Positions 7,581-15,410 of a DNA stretch of 28,637 bases are shown here, one piece after another; the first letter of the stretch is position 1, and each line of letters opens with the position of its first letter. The notes under the pieces are model-generated. The model saw nothing but the letters and a program-made list of their open reading frames with translations. It ran no database searches and had not been told where the DNA came from. Origin of the DNA: Spirochaetota bacterium (lineage in GTDB: Bacteria; Spirochaetota; Spirochaetia; DSM-27196; PWMO01); assembly GCA_009908735.1 (NCBI GenBank), contig JAAAOR010000107.1, forward strand, positions 1 through 28,637. Reading direction: 5' to 3'. The translations under genes and the position numbers were made by a program.

Positions 7581-10061
7581 CGGCCGCTTGTCGGCCGCGG
7601 GGGCGTCTACGTGCCCGGCGCCGGCCGCGGGGGCTTCATCATTCACCTCGGCGGCCTCGACATCGGGAAGGACCGCCTCGCTCGGCGGGCCGAGCAGCCC
7701 CTTCTTGAGCAGTGCCCCGATGTCGCCCTGGGGTACAGGGCGGTTGAAATGGAAGCCCTGCAGGGTCTGGCATTCGTGTGTGCGAAAGTAGTCCCACTGC
7801 TCGCTCGACTCGACCCCTTCGGCCACCACCTCGAGTCCGAGTGAATGCGCGAGGCCGATTATGGCGTTCACGATCTTTTGATTGCCCTTCGCAAAGAGGT
7901 TTACCACGAACGAGAGGTCGATCTTGATGATGTCCGCCGGCAGGTTGGAGAGATAGCTCAGCGATGAGTAGCCGGTCCCGAAGTCGTCTATGGCGATGGT
8001 AAGGCCGGGGTGGCGCTCTTTGAGGAGCCGCATCTTGTCCATGGCCTCTTCAGGCGCCGACATGATACAGGTTTCCGTTATCTCGATTTTCACATTTCGC
8101 GGATTAGCACCCGTTCGCTCGATCGCCCGCCCCACCATGTCCACAAGGTCTTTTTGCTCGAACTGCCGCGGCGAGAGGTTGATGGAGACGTAGAGGTCCG
8201 GATAGCCCTCGTCGTTCCACGACTTGACGTCCCGAAATGCGGTCTCGAGCACCCAGTTGCCGAGAGGGACTATAAGACCCGTTTCCTCGGCGATGGGGAT
8301 AAAGCGACCAGGCGATACTGCGCCCTTGGTGGGGTGATCCCATCGCATCAGTGCCTCGACGCCCTTCATCCGGCCGTCGGTGTCCACCAGCGGCTGGTAG
8401 TGGAGCCCGAACTCACCGCGCTCGAGCCCCGATCGGATGCCCTGCTCGAGTTCCCATTGCTCGACTGCTTTCGCGTTGAGATCCGAAGTGTAGAACGCAA
8501 ACTGGCTCTTCCCGGCCTCTTTGGCGCTATACATCGCAAGGTCGGCAGCCTTTGTGAGCTCTTCCACCATTGACCCGTGGCTCGGAGTCAGCGCGATCCC
8601 GATGCTGACCCCAACCGCAACATCGGAGCTGCTGTCTGAGTTCTGCCGAATCTCATACGGACGGCGAACGGCGGCCAACAACCCATTCGCCACGAGGGCC
8701 GCATCTCGCGGGTTGCGGATATAACTCAGGACGACCACGAACTCATCCCCGCCGAAGCGGTAGACGGAGTCCGACTCCCGCAGCGAATCTTTCAACCGTG
8801 ACGCAGTTTCGATTAAGAGATTATCACCGGCTTCGTGGCCAAGCGTGTCGTTGACCTGCTTAAAGCCGTCGAGATCCAGAAACATCACGGCCGCATAGCC
8901 GGTTCCCGCATTCTCGAGATTGTGAAGCACATCGCGCATATCCGCGTTGAACAGATCGCGGTTCCCAAGCCCTGTCAGCTGATCATGGTAGGCGAGATGG
9001 CGCAGACGCCGCTCGGCATTCTTGCGCCGGGTGATGTCACGGATGATGCACGTCAGTGTGCGCCCGCGGTACTCCTTCGAGTTCCCGAAAGAGACCTCCA
9101 TGGGCGCGATTCCACGGTGTTTGTGCTTGCCGAGGAGCTCGATCGTATTGTGGAGGCCAAGTTTGTTGCGATCCTGATCGTCTACAATGAAGTACTTGCG
9201 GAAGGCGTTCTCGTTGCGCTGATACTCCCCCGGCGGGAAGAGCATCCGAAACGGCTCGCCGCGAACCTCTTCCGGCTCGTAACCAAACGTCGACTTGATC
9301 GCTGCGTTTGAGTAGACAATGGTGAAGCTCTCGTCGAGGCGAACGATTGCCTCGGTGATAGTCTCCGAGAGCGCATCGTAGTTGTCCTTGCTCTCTCGCA
9401 GCTCCTCGAGCAGGCTCCGATGCGCCGAAAGATCGCGCATCACCACGACGAGGCGGGTCGACTCGGCTTCGCGATAGGTGCTCAGCAAGGCCTCAACGGA
9501 GAGATAGCTCCCGTCCTGGTGCCGAGCACGGAACAGCACGATGTCATCCGGTGTCGCCACGCGGGGTACCGTGCTCGTTGCAGCGACCTCCCTCATGTGA
9601 GAGAGCAAAGGCCGCCGGTAGCCTTCCTGAACAAGGTCGATAAACGAGGTCCCGACGACGGCGGAGTGCAAATACCCGAACGCAACGGAAAACGCCGCAT
9701 TTGCGTGCAACACACGTCCGTCATGATCGAGCTCCACGGCAATATCCGGGGTAGTGTCCAGAAGCTCCCGAACCTCATCGCTGTCGAGGCCGAGGTCGGG
9801 CCTGGTATGCTGCCCTTTGACTATCTGCTGCAGCAGTTGCTCGAAGAGCGATTCGGTGAGGGGAAGACTGACTGCGGCGTGGGCTGCGGTGTTGCCGGAT
9901 TCTTCGCGCGCTTCCTCGACCGGGAGAACGTCGGCAGGGCTCCCGTCCATGCGGTTTCCAACAGCCTCCCGTCCGGCCTTGAGTTGTGAGAAGTCATCAA
10001 TAACCTGGTCCACGCGGGACGACAGGCGCTCGACATTATCGTGAAGCTCCTCGTGCTGCAT
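7569..10061 (-). CDS. PAS-PAS-GGDEF-EAL cyclic-di-GMP enzyme
   Basis: An 830-residue soluble protein that can in principle make and degrade cyclic di-GMP. Order: N-terminal coiled/unstructured region (1-95), PAS 1 (about 100-215), PAS 2 (about 230-345), GGDEF (about 355-525), EAL (about 540-790) and an Ala/Pro/Glu-rich tail. GGDEF is intact (437-441), as is a product-inhibition site RESD (428-431) five residues before it. EAL (569-571), NLSPRQ, IEITET, IDDFGTGYSS, IIKIDLSF and VAEGVE are also intact, so neither half looks degenerate. There are no membrane segments, so the PAS domains probably sense a cytoplasmic cue. The open frame runs up to 10331 across the divergent lipoprotein start, but a strong promoter ending at 10077 makes ATG 10061 (or GTG 10073) the likely start. 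Predicted leader is 0-9 nt. Confidence 0.92.
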   Translation of the reverse strand: MQHEELHDNVERLSSRVDQVIDDFSQLKAGREAVGNRMDGSPADVLPVEEAREESGNTAAHAAVSLPLTESLFEQLLQQIVKGQHTRPDLGLDSDEVRELLDTTPDIAVELDHDGRVLHANAAFSVAFGYLHSAVVGTSFIDLVQEGYRRPLLSHMREVAATSTVPRVATPDDIVLFRARHQDGSYLSVEALLSTYREAESTRLVVVMRDLSAHRSLLEELRESKDNYDALSETITEAIVRLDESFTIVYSNAAIKSTFGYEPEEVRGEPFRMLFPPGEYQRNENAFRKYFIVDDQDRNKLGLHNTIELLGKHKHRGIAPMEVSFGNSKEYRGRTLTCIIRDITRRKNAERRLRHLAYHDQLTGLGNRDLFNADMRDVLHNLENAGTGYAAVMFLDLDGFKQVNDTLGHEAGDNLLIETASRLKDSLRESDSVYRFGGDEFVVVLSYIRNPRDAALVANGLLAAVRRPYEIRQNSDSSSDVAVGVSIGIALTPSHGSMVEELTKAADLAMYSAKEAGKSQFAFYTSDLNAKAVEQWELEQGIRSGLERGEFGLHYQPLVDTDGRMKGVEALMRWDHPTKGAVSPGRFIPIAEETGLIVPLGNWVLETAFRDVKSWNDEGYPDLYVSINLSPRQFEQKDLVDMVGRAIERTGANPRNVKIEITETCIMSAPEEAMDKMRLLKERHPGLTIAIDDFGTGYSSLSYLSNLPADIIKIDLSFVVNLFAKGNQKIVNAIIGLAHSLGLEVVAEGVESSEQWDYFRTHECQTLQGFHFNRPVPQGDIGALLKKGLLGPPSEAVLPDVEAAEVNDEAPAAGAGHVDAPAADKRPLPE

Positions 10062-10076
10062 CGACGCGTCCACGGT

Positions 10077-10105
10077 ATTATGAGGCGTCTCGATCCGGGC
10101 GTCAA
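10077..10105 (-). promoter_or_regulatory. Promoter of GGDEF-EAL gene (very short leader)
   Basis: On the minus strand TTGACG (10105..10100) and CATAAT (10082..10077) are separated by 17 bp. Expected +1 is about 10070, giving a 9-nt leader to ATG 10061, or no leader for GTG 10073. The hexamers match consensus at 5 of 6 positions each. It shows that the upstream 90 codons of open frame are not translated. Confidence 0.65.
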
Positions 10106-10296
10106 CGGTGGGCAGCAGTAACGAAACCGCGGTCACCCGTGGTATTCGCGCGTGATAGCTGTCTTCGCCCAATGGGGTACCCGTAGCCGGTAGAGGTCGA
10201 CTATTTAGTACATGGAGCCTATGCCGCACGGAACCCGCGCTCGGTACCCTGTAATAGAAATCAAGAAAGATGTGTACCCCATGGAGGAATTTGCAT

Positions 10297-11226
10297 ATGA
10301 AACAGCGATCCGTCTTAATTCTTCTTGCCATGGTAGCGGCTGCCGTAATCGTACTGTCCGGCTGTGAGCCGGAGGGGCCGACGCCCGCCGACGCTCAAGT
10401 TCAGAAAGCGCCCGTCTCTATCGCCTACGTCGAGTGGGCCCGTGCCACCGCTATCAGTCACGTAGCCGCCGAGATCCTGCGAACCCAGGGCTTCGAGGTG
10501 GAGTTGCAGAACGTCGCAAACGCCGCCATGTGGCAGTCGGTTGCCTCCGGTGACACCGACGCCATTCTCTGCGCCTGGCTGCCCGCAACTCATCAGATGT
10601 TCTACGGGCCCGAGGGTGAGTTCTCTCATAAGGTCGTGAACATGGGCCCGAATTACTACGGCGCGCAGCTGGGCCTCGTCGTTCCGAGCTACGTCGATGT
10701 CGACTCGATGGAAAGTCTCGACGCAAACGCCGACAAGTTCGACCAGGAGATCGTGGGCATCGACCCGGGAGCGGGCATGATGCAGCAGACGGAGACCATG
10801 ATTGACAACGACACCTACGACATGGGCGACTGGACGTTGCTCGAAGGCAGCGGGCCGACGATGACCGCCGCGTTGGATGATGCCATCTTGGCCGAGGAGC
10901 CCATCGTAGTCACCGGCTGGAAGCCACACTGGATGTTCGGCCGCTGGGACCTCAAGATTCTGGACGATCCGGAAAACGTCTACGGCAAGCAGGAAACCAT
11001 CAACACGATAGTGCGCGAAGGTCTTGCCGAAGACAACATTGCCGCCTTCCGCTTCTTCGAGAAGTTCGATTGGACGCAGCTCGACCTCGGGCAGGCGCTG
11101 GTCTGGAACGAAGAGGGTATGCAGCCAACCGAAAGTGCGAAGCAGTTCGTCAACGAGAACGTAGAGACGATCAACGAGCTCCTGCCCGATGACCCGTACT
11201 TCTCCGAGATCGAAGGCGCGTTCTGA
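10297..11226 (+). CDS. Glycine betaine/proline-type ABC transporter substrate-binding lipoprotein
   Basis: A 309-residue OpuAC/ProX-family binding protein. The signal peptide ends in the lipobox LSGC with Cys23 as the lipidated residue, so it is a periplasmic lipoprotein. The mature part opens with VSIAYVEWARATAISHV and carries ANAAMWQSVASGDTDAILCAWLP, LGLVVPSYVDVDSM, IVGIDPGAGMM and VVTGWKPHWMF, all typical of quaternary-amine binding proteins, whose ligands are betaine, proline betaine, choline or carnitine. The ATG at 10297 has GGAGGA (10283..10288) 8 nt upstream; an earlier in-frame ATG at 10270 has none. No ATPase or permease gene adjoins it, so it must work with a transporter encoded elsewhere. 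Expected physiology is osmoprotection or methylamine uptake. I found no convincing -35/-10 in 10106..10282. Confidence 0.9.
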   Translation: MKQRSVLILLAMVAAAVIVLSGCEPEGPTPADAQVQKAPVSIAYVEWARATAISHVAAEILRTQGFEVELQNVANAAMWQSVASGDTDAILCAWLPATHQMFYGPEGEFSHKVVNMGPNYYGAQLGLVVPSYVDVDSMESLDANADKFDQEIVGIDPGAGMMQQTETMIDNDTYDMGDWTLLEGSGPTMTAALDDAILAEEPIVVTGWKPHWMFGRWDLKILDDPENVYGKQETINTIVREGLAEDNIAAFRFFEKFDWTQLDLGQALVWNEEGMQPTESAKQFVNENVETINELLPDDPYFSEIEGAF

Positions 11227-11318
11227 GATAGCTTCCCTCCATCCCCTCCGTCGTGAACCCGTAACCGGGACGCCGTGACACGCGGCGCCCGGGCGGGTGC
11301 ATTTTGTGTTGCCGTGGC

Positions 11319-11348
11319 GGCATCGACGTGCGATGATCGGGCTATACA
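11319..11348 (+). promoter_or_regulatory. Probable promoter of serA-like gene
   Basis: TTGCCG (11319..11324) and TATACA (11343..11348) are 18 bp apart, placing +1 near 11355. This leaves an 18-nt leader that includes the AGGAGG (11359..11364) used by the ATG at 11373. Moderate match only. Confidence 0.45.
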
Positions 11349-11372
11349 TTCGACTACCAGGAGGTGGATCCG

Positions 11373-12581
11373 ATGACCGCGCTGGTTGCAGACAAGCTGC
11401 CCGATGGTCGCATCCGCGCTCTCGAAGCGCAGGGATGCTCGGTCATATATCAGCCCGACCTCAAGGAAGAGGCGCTGGCTGAGGCCATGCACACCCATGA
11501 GCCCGACATCCTCATCGTCCGCTCTACGAAGGTACCGGCAAAGGTGATCGAAGCCTACGCGGGCCTCAACCTCGTAATCCGGGCCGGCGCCGGGTACAAC
11601 ACGATCGACGTCGACGCCGCCTCCGCGCGCAGCGTCTATGTGTCAAACTGTCCGGGCAAAAACTCCAGCGCCGTCGCAGAGCTCGCCTTCGGTCTCCTCC
11701 TCAGCCTCGATCGCCGCATTCCCGACAATGTTGCCGATCTGCGAAATCACGTGTGGAACAAGCAGGAATACTCGAAGGCCGCGGGGCTTCGGGGACGGAC
11801 CCTCGGGATCATCGGCCTTGGGCGCATCGGCGGGGAGGTCGTTGCCCGGGCGCGGGCCTTCGGCATGCCGGTCGTTGCATGGAGCCGGTCGCTTACACCG
11901 GAACGAGCGGATGAGCTCGGGGTACGCTATGCGGCGTCGCCGAGAGAGGTTGCCGGGGCCGCCGACGCGATCAGTGTCCACCTCGCGGCAACCGAGGACA
12001 CGCGCGGGCTCCTCGGAAAGGAGTTCTTCGCGGCAATGAAGCCGGGCGCATATTTCGTCAACACCGCCCGCGCCGAAGTCGTCGACGAGGATGCCCTGCG
12101 ACGGGCCGTGCAGGAAAACGGCGTGCGCGTCGGCCTCGATGTGTTCGAAGCCGAGCCCGCCGGAAAGACCGGCACCGCAGAGTCAAAACTATTCGAGCTG
12201 CCCACCGTGTACGGCACCCACCACATCGGCGCCTCCACCGAGGAAGCACAGAACGCCGTAGCCGACGAGGTCGTGTACATCGTCTCGAGTTATATGCAGT
12301 CGGGAGACGTGCCGAATTGCGTAAACACCGCCCGGCGCTCCCCGGCACGCTTCATTGTTTCCGTGCACCACCGAAACCGTGTCGGCGTACTTGCCGCAGT
12401 GCTCGGCGTCATCAAAGAGAACGGCATAAACGTCGACGCCATGGAGAACGTTCTCTTCGAGGGTGGCGAGGGGGCCTGCGCAAACATCCAGATCGAAACC
12501 GAGCTCTCACCCGACGCGATCGGTCAAATCCAGGCGGCGAGCCCCGACGTGCTCTCTGTGAATATGCACGAGATCAGATAG
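11373..12581 (+). CDS. serA: D-3-phosphoglycerate dehydrogenase-like 2-hydroxyacid dehydrogenase with ACT domain
   Basis: A 402-residue NAD-dependent D-2-hydroxyacid dehydrogenase, most likely phosphoglycerate dehydrogenase (3-phosphoglycerate to 3-phosphohydroxypyruvate, first step of serine synthesis). Substrate-domain segments VRSTKVPAKVIE and VIRAGAGYNTID precede the Rossmann motif GLGRIG (148-153). The catalytic trio is Arg233 (NTARAE), Glu261 (DVFEAEP) and His284 (GTHHIGAS). Residues 327-402 form an ACT domain (FIVSVHHRNRVGVLAAVLG), the usual serine-sensing module. AGGAGG at 11359..11364 lies 8 nt before the ATG; the earlier in-frame GTG at 11364 is part of that Shine-Dalgarno and is rejected. 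No other serine gene is adjacent, so a related hydroxyacid substrate remains possible. Confidence 0.85.
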   Translation: MTALVADKLPDGRIRALEAQGCSVIYQPDLKEEALAEAMHTHEPDILIVRSTKVPAKVIEAYAGLNLVIRAGAGYNTIDVDAASARSVYVSNCPGKNSSAVAELAFGLLLSLDRRIPDNVADLRNHVWNKQEYSKAAGLRGRTLGIIGLGRIGGEVVARARAFGMPVVAWSRSLTPERADELGVRYAASPREVAGAADAISVHLAATEDTRGLLGKEFFAAMKPGAYFVNTARAEVVDEDALRRAVQENGVRVGLDVFEAEPAGKTGTAESKLFELPTVYGTHHIGASTEEAQNAVADEVVYIVSSYMQSGDVPNCVNTARRSPARFIVSVHHRNRVGVLAAVLGVIKENGINVDAMENVLFEGGEGACANIQIETELSPDAIGQIQAASPDVLSVNMHEIR

Positions 12582-12853
12582 GGACCGTCGGGAAGCCGCC
12601 ACCTCGGCGACAAGGTTGGTCGTGAGCTGACCGGGAAGTCGGAGGCGGGCGACCTCACGTGAGCCGTCCGTGGTTCCCGAAACAACCGCGAGCGCCGGCC
12701 ACCGGCGGCATGACGGTTTCCATCATCCCAACGAGTCGTTCGTGACCCGCAGACACCTGATGTGAGCCGTCTTATCGTTCACTTCGTTTTGTCGCAGGCG
12801 GTTCGGCTGCATAGCGGCTCGTGTCGCGAAAACAAGCGAAAAGCGCAAATTGA
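12582..12853 (+). other. Convergent intergenic region, no gene seen
   Basis: The 272 bp between the converging serA-like and barrel genes hold no plausible coding sequence. Visible structure: a perfect palindrome CTCACGTGAG (12654..12663), the 10-mer GTGAGCCGTC twice (12659..12668 and 12762..12771), and a small hairpin CGCCGG-CCA-CCGGCG (12693..12707). None is followed by a convincing T-tract, so terminator function is only possible. Confidence 0.5.
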
Positions 12854-13666
12854 CTATAAGTCGAGCCTGAAGATGACGCCGGCTCGCAGCAGCCAGCTGC
12901 TCTGGTCGGCCGAGTAGTCGGCATCGTCCCAGCGTCCGGTGTCTTCTTCTACGGCGTAGTGTACCGTCTTCCAGGCCACACCTGCGTTGAGCTTGGTGAC
13001 GTCTGTCAGATGGTAGATCACGTCAAGGTAGGGCGTATGCTCATAGACAAGTTGATCGGAGAAGTTGAGCGCCAGGTAGATGCCGTACGCCCCGGTGACG
13101 TTCACTACGGGCTGCCGATTTCGAATCCGGAAGTACGTTAGTTGCGGCCGCAGGAGCAGACTCTGGTTGGTGTTGTAAAGATTGAAGTGATAGCGGTTCT
13201 TGAGGGCGAAAACCCAGTCTTCGCCGGGAAGGAAGTCGAACAGGAATCGCGGGGTCAGATCGGCAATGAGCACCTGCTCGGTGCGGTCGGTGGTTTTCTC
13301 CCTTTTGAGATCGCCGTCGTAGCGAACGTCCCAATCCTCGTCATGGCGGGCACCCTGCTGCACCCGGTAAAAGGCTCCCGCCTTTACGTTTTCGTGAAGC
13401 CGGTAGTACGTCCCGAGGGTTAGTGCCCGGTATCCGAACTCGAAATCTTCGCTCTCGAAGCGACCGACGAGCTCGGCCATGGGGTCCCAGTCGTCGAGGT
13501 CGAGAAAGAGCCGTGAAACCATCTCCAGCTCGACAAACCCCTCCGGGGGATCGTCCTGCGCCGGAGCCTGCACAGCGGTACTTGCGAGAAGGAGTATCGA
13601 GAAAATGGTCGCGGCAGCGACGGGAGGAACGGGCGCCGCGCGGCGTCGGTTGAGGATATCAATCAT
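12854..13666 (-). CDS. Predicted outer-membrane beta-barrel protein
   Basis: A 270-residue exported protein. After MIDILNRRR comes a hydrophobic signal segment (about 12-32) with cleavage near QAPAQD. The rest has no hydrophobic helices and shows alternating polar/aromatic strands (GYRALTLGTYYRLHENVKAG, FALKNRYHFNLYNT, YLDVIYHLTDVTKLNAGV) and ends in VIFRLDL, an aromatic-containing last strand as expected for an outer-membrane barrel. No family could be named. The ATG at 13666 lies inside the last codons of the FecR-domain gene (8-bp overlap), so translation is coupled and the two proteins probably act together; an earlier ATG at 13723 would overlap much more and is unlikely. Possible roles are surface sensing or a small pore. 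Confidence 0.75.
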   Translation of the reverse strand: MIDILNRRRAAPVPPVAAATIFSILLLASTAVQAPAQDDPPEGFVELEMVSRLFLDLDDWDPMAELVGRFESEDFEFGYRALTLGTYYRLHENVKAGAFYRVQQGARHDEDWDVRYDGDLKREKTTDRTEQVLIADLTPRFLFDFLPGEDWVFALKNRYHFNLYNTNQSLLLRPQLTYFRIRNRQPVVNVTGAYGIYLALNFSDQLVYEHTPYLDVIYHLTDVTKLNAGVAWKTVHYAVEEDTGRWDDADYSADQSSWLLRAGVIFRLDL

Positions 13667-14327
13667 AGTCCTGATCCAAGAGGTCGGCGTAGGCTGCGTC
13701 GAGATCGGTATCGTCGAAGACATCGCCCCGGTCGGGGTCCATATTCCAGTTCAGCTCGCGCGTCCAGTCGTAGGGTTGCGCTTCGGTGAGCCGCACACCG
13801 TCGAGGATGTTAATGCCCTCACCTTCGCGGACGACGGTCTGCTCACCGCGTTCAGGGACTTCGACGAAAACCTCGCCCTCGTTCACGCACAGCCAGACGT
13901 CGGGCCGGTTCTCGACGGTGCGCCCAAAGGCCACGAAGAACTGTGTGCCGCGGACGCCCCCGACCACGGTTTCCGTGTTGACCGAGAAGCCGCCCTGAAT
14001 GGCGCGCTTCACCAGAGCAAAGAGTCCGCCCCGCTCGAGCTCGACGCTCATGCGCTCCTCGAGATCCCCGATGCGGGTGCGCGTGTTTTCGCGGAGCTTG
14101 ATCTCGGCCCCGCGCCCGAGGTCGATGACGGCCGTCGCCCGACTGCCCGTTTCAACGATGTCGCCGGTGGTCACCGCGGTGCCGATGTCGGCAGGCAGCT
14201 CGGATCCGTTGCGCAGCACGGACACCTCGCCGGTAAGAAACACGATGCGTCCGTCTGTGGCCGAAGCCGCGATTGCTGGAAGGAGAAGCAGGATCAGCCA
14301 CCCCATCACGGTCCTGATTGGTCTCAT
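13659..14327 (-). CDS. FecR-domain periplasmic protein
   Basis: A 222-residue protein with a signal peptide (MRPIRTVMGWLILLLLP..., cleavage near IAASA) followed by a FecR-type domain at about 28-150: GRIVFLTGEVSVLRNGSELP, TAVTTGDIVETGSRATAVIDLG, GAEIKLRENTRTRI, FSVNTETVVGGVRGTQFFVA. The tail is rich in Asp. FecR domains are beta-rich periplasmic modules; in FecIR systems they signal to a sigma factor, but stand-alone versions like this one have no such partner here. Start ATG 14327 has GAGGAGG (14334..14340) 6 nt upstream; the earlier ATG at 14342 merely overlaps that Shine-Dalgarno. It overlaps the barrel gene by 8 bp and is preceded by a conspicuous nested palindrome (14360..14400). Role unknown. 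Confidence 0.85.
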   Translation of the reverse strand: MRPIRTVMGWLILLLLPAIAASATDGRIVFLTGEVSVLRNGSELPADIGTAVTTGDIVETGSRATAVIDLGRGAEIKLRENTRTRIGDLEERMSVELERGGLFALVKRAIQGGFSVNTETVVGGVRGTQFFVAFGRTVENRPDVWLCVNEGEVFVEVPERGEQTVVREGEGINILDGVRLTEAQPYDWTRELNWNMDPDRGDVFDDTDLDAAYADLLDQDYD

Positions 14328-14359
14328 GGAACGCCTCCTCATGCCGCGCGGATCAAACT

Positions 14360-14400
14360 AGAATGAGTATAACTCATGCTGTCAGAATAAACAGCATTCT
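14360..14400 (-). promoter_or_regulatory. Nested inverted repeats in the fecR-like promoter region (operator candidate)
   Basis: Three dyads fit into 41 bp: ATGAGT-N3-ACTCAT (14363..14377), ATGCTGT-N8-ACAGCAT (14376..14397), and outer arms AGAATG (14360..14365) with CATTCT (14395..14400). On the minus strand TATACT sits in the middle of the first dyad, and CTGACA (14387..14382) followed after 17 bp by TCTAGT could be the promoter. The segment is AT-rich within GC-rich surroundings. A repressor or activator site is likely; the protein is unknown. Confidence 0.55.
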
Positions 14401-14417
14401 TCCTGCACCTCACCGCG

Positions 14418-14483
14418 CGCACCGCCGGGGCCGCGGGCGCCGGAGGGGGCACCGCAGGCGCCGCCCGCACCGCCGGGGCCGCG
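14418..14483. repeat. GC-rich direct repeat after the EEP gene
   Basis: An 18-bp unit, CGCACCGCCGGGGCCGCG, occurs at 14418..14435 and again at 14466..14483, the second copy ending right at the stop codon of the EEP gene. Between them GGCGCC recurs at 14436 and 14457, giving a potential stem on the minus strand, without a T-tract. Could be a weak transcription end or just low-complexity sequence. Confidence 0.5.
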
Positions 14484-15380
14484 TTACCGTGGCGTGAGCG
14501 TCACCAAAACCGGATAGTGATCGGAAGGCCACACGCCCCCGTAGCGCTTTCGCAGAACTTCAGTTGAACCGATCTCGAAGCCGTCGGAGGCGAGCACATG
14601 ATCGATTGCCGGAATGATGTTGATGCCGCGCCGCAGATGAAACGTGCTTCCGGTCGTGTCGGCAATGTCGAGCCCCGCATCGGAGACAATCTGCACCGGC
14701 CGGAAAAACCACGGCGCGTTGAAGTCTCCCGCAACGATGACAGGATCCTCGGGATACTCTCGATCGCCCAGACGATCCACGACGAGCTCGGCGGCCTTGA
14801 TCCTATTTCCGCGGCTCGAATGATCGAAGTGAACGTTGTAGAGGTAAAATGAGGTACGGCTGCGCCGGTCCAGAAAATGCACCCATGAGGCGAAGGCGGG
14901 AAAGCCGCCGTCCCAGGAGCGGGAATAGATTTCGTCGGGATTCGGCGAGAAGAAGAAAAAGCCCTGATCCAGGGCGTCGAAGCGGTCCCGGCGATACATC
15001 ACCGGCTGGGTGGACGGATACTCGCGTGGGTTGCCGACCGCGGCGAACGCGTAACCGGGAAAGTGCCGCGCGATCCAGTCGAGCTGGCGGTTCTCCTCGC
15101 TGTAGGACTGGCCCTCGAAGGTCTCCATCTCCTGAAACACCATGATGTCCGCCTCCGCCTCCTCGAGCATCGACACCACCGCATCGCGACGCCCTTCCCA
15201 GCGTATGCCCTCCTGCCAGGGGGCGATGTAGTGGATGTTGAAGGTGCCGAGGGTGAACGGGACGGCGGTAAAGGCGGCAGAGGCACCGCGACACGCGGGG
15301 CCGGCGGCAGCGCCGTCGGCACAGGCAACCGCAAGGACTATCGTGAGAAAAAGCATGACGACCCGAGCCCGGCGGTTCAC
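14484..15380 (-). CDS. Exported endonuclease/exonuclease/phosphatase (EEP) family hydrolase
   Basis: A 298-residue EEP-family metal-dependent phosphodiesterase, relatives of which cleave DNA, RNA or phospholipids. Conserved segments in order: TLGTFNIHYI (metal/active-site Asn), FQEMETF (Glu), LYNVHFDHSS, VIVAGDFNAP (Asp and Asn), AIDHVLAS and PSDHYPVLVTL (final Asp-His pair), so the active site is complete. The N-terminus is a signal sequence; LAVACADG could be a loose lipobox with Cys20. GTG at 15380 is taken as start; ATG at 15356 is an alternative, and neither has a strong Shine-Dalgarno. It follows the DsrE-like gene by 30 bp on the same strand and may be the last gene of the flavoprotein operon. 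Substrate unknown. Confidence 0.87.
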   Translation of the reverse strand: MNRRARVVMLFLTIVLAVACADGAAAGPACRGASAAFTAVPFTLGTFNIHYIAPWQEGIRWEGRRDAVVSMLEEAEADIMVFQEMETFEGQSYSEENRQLDWIARHFPGYAFAAVGNPREYPSTQPVMYRRDRFDALDQGFFFFSPNPDEIYSRSWDGGFPAFASWVHFLDRRSRTSFYLYNVHFDHSSRGNRIKAAELVVDRLGDREYPEDPVIVAGDFNAPWFFRPVQIVSDAGLDIADTTGSTFHLRRGINIIPAIDHVLASDGFEIGSTEVLRKRYGGVWPSDHYPVLVTLTPR

Positions 15381-15410
15381 AGTGTTCTTTCTCGCCCCCG
15401 AAAGCCGCGC

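Noticed and set aside
10062..10331. Extension of the GGDEF-EAL frame by 90 codons upstream
   Set aside because: It contains the promoter hexamers TTGACG and CATAAT at 17-bp spacing and overlaps the start of the divergent lipoprotein gene; the residues resemble no domain.
13659..14327. FecI/FecR iron-signalling system
   Set aside because: No ECF sigma factor or TonB-dependent receptor is encoded nearby; only the FecR-type fold is present.
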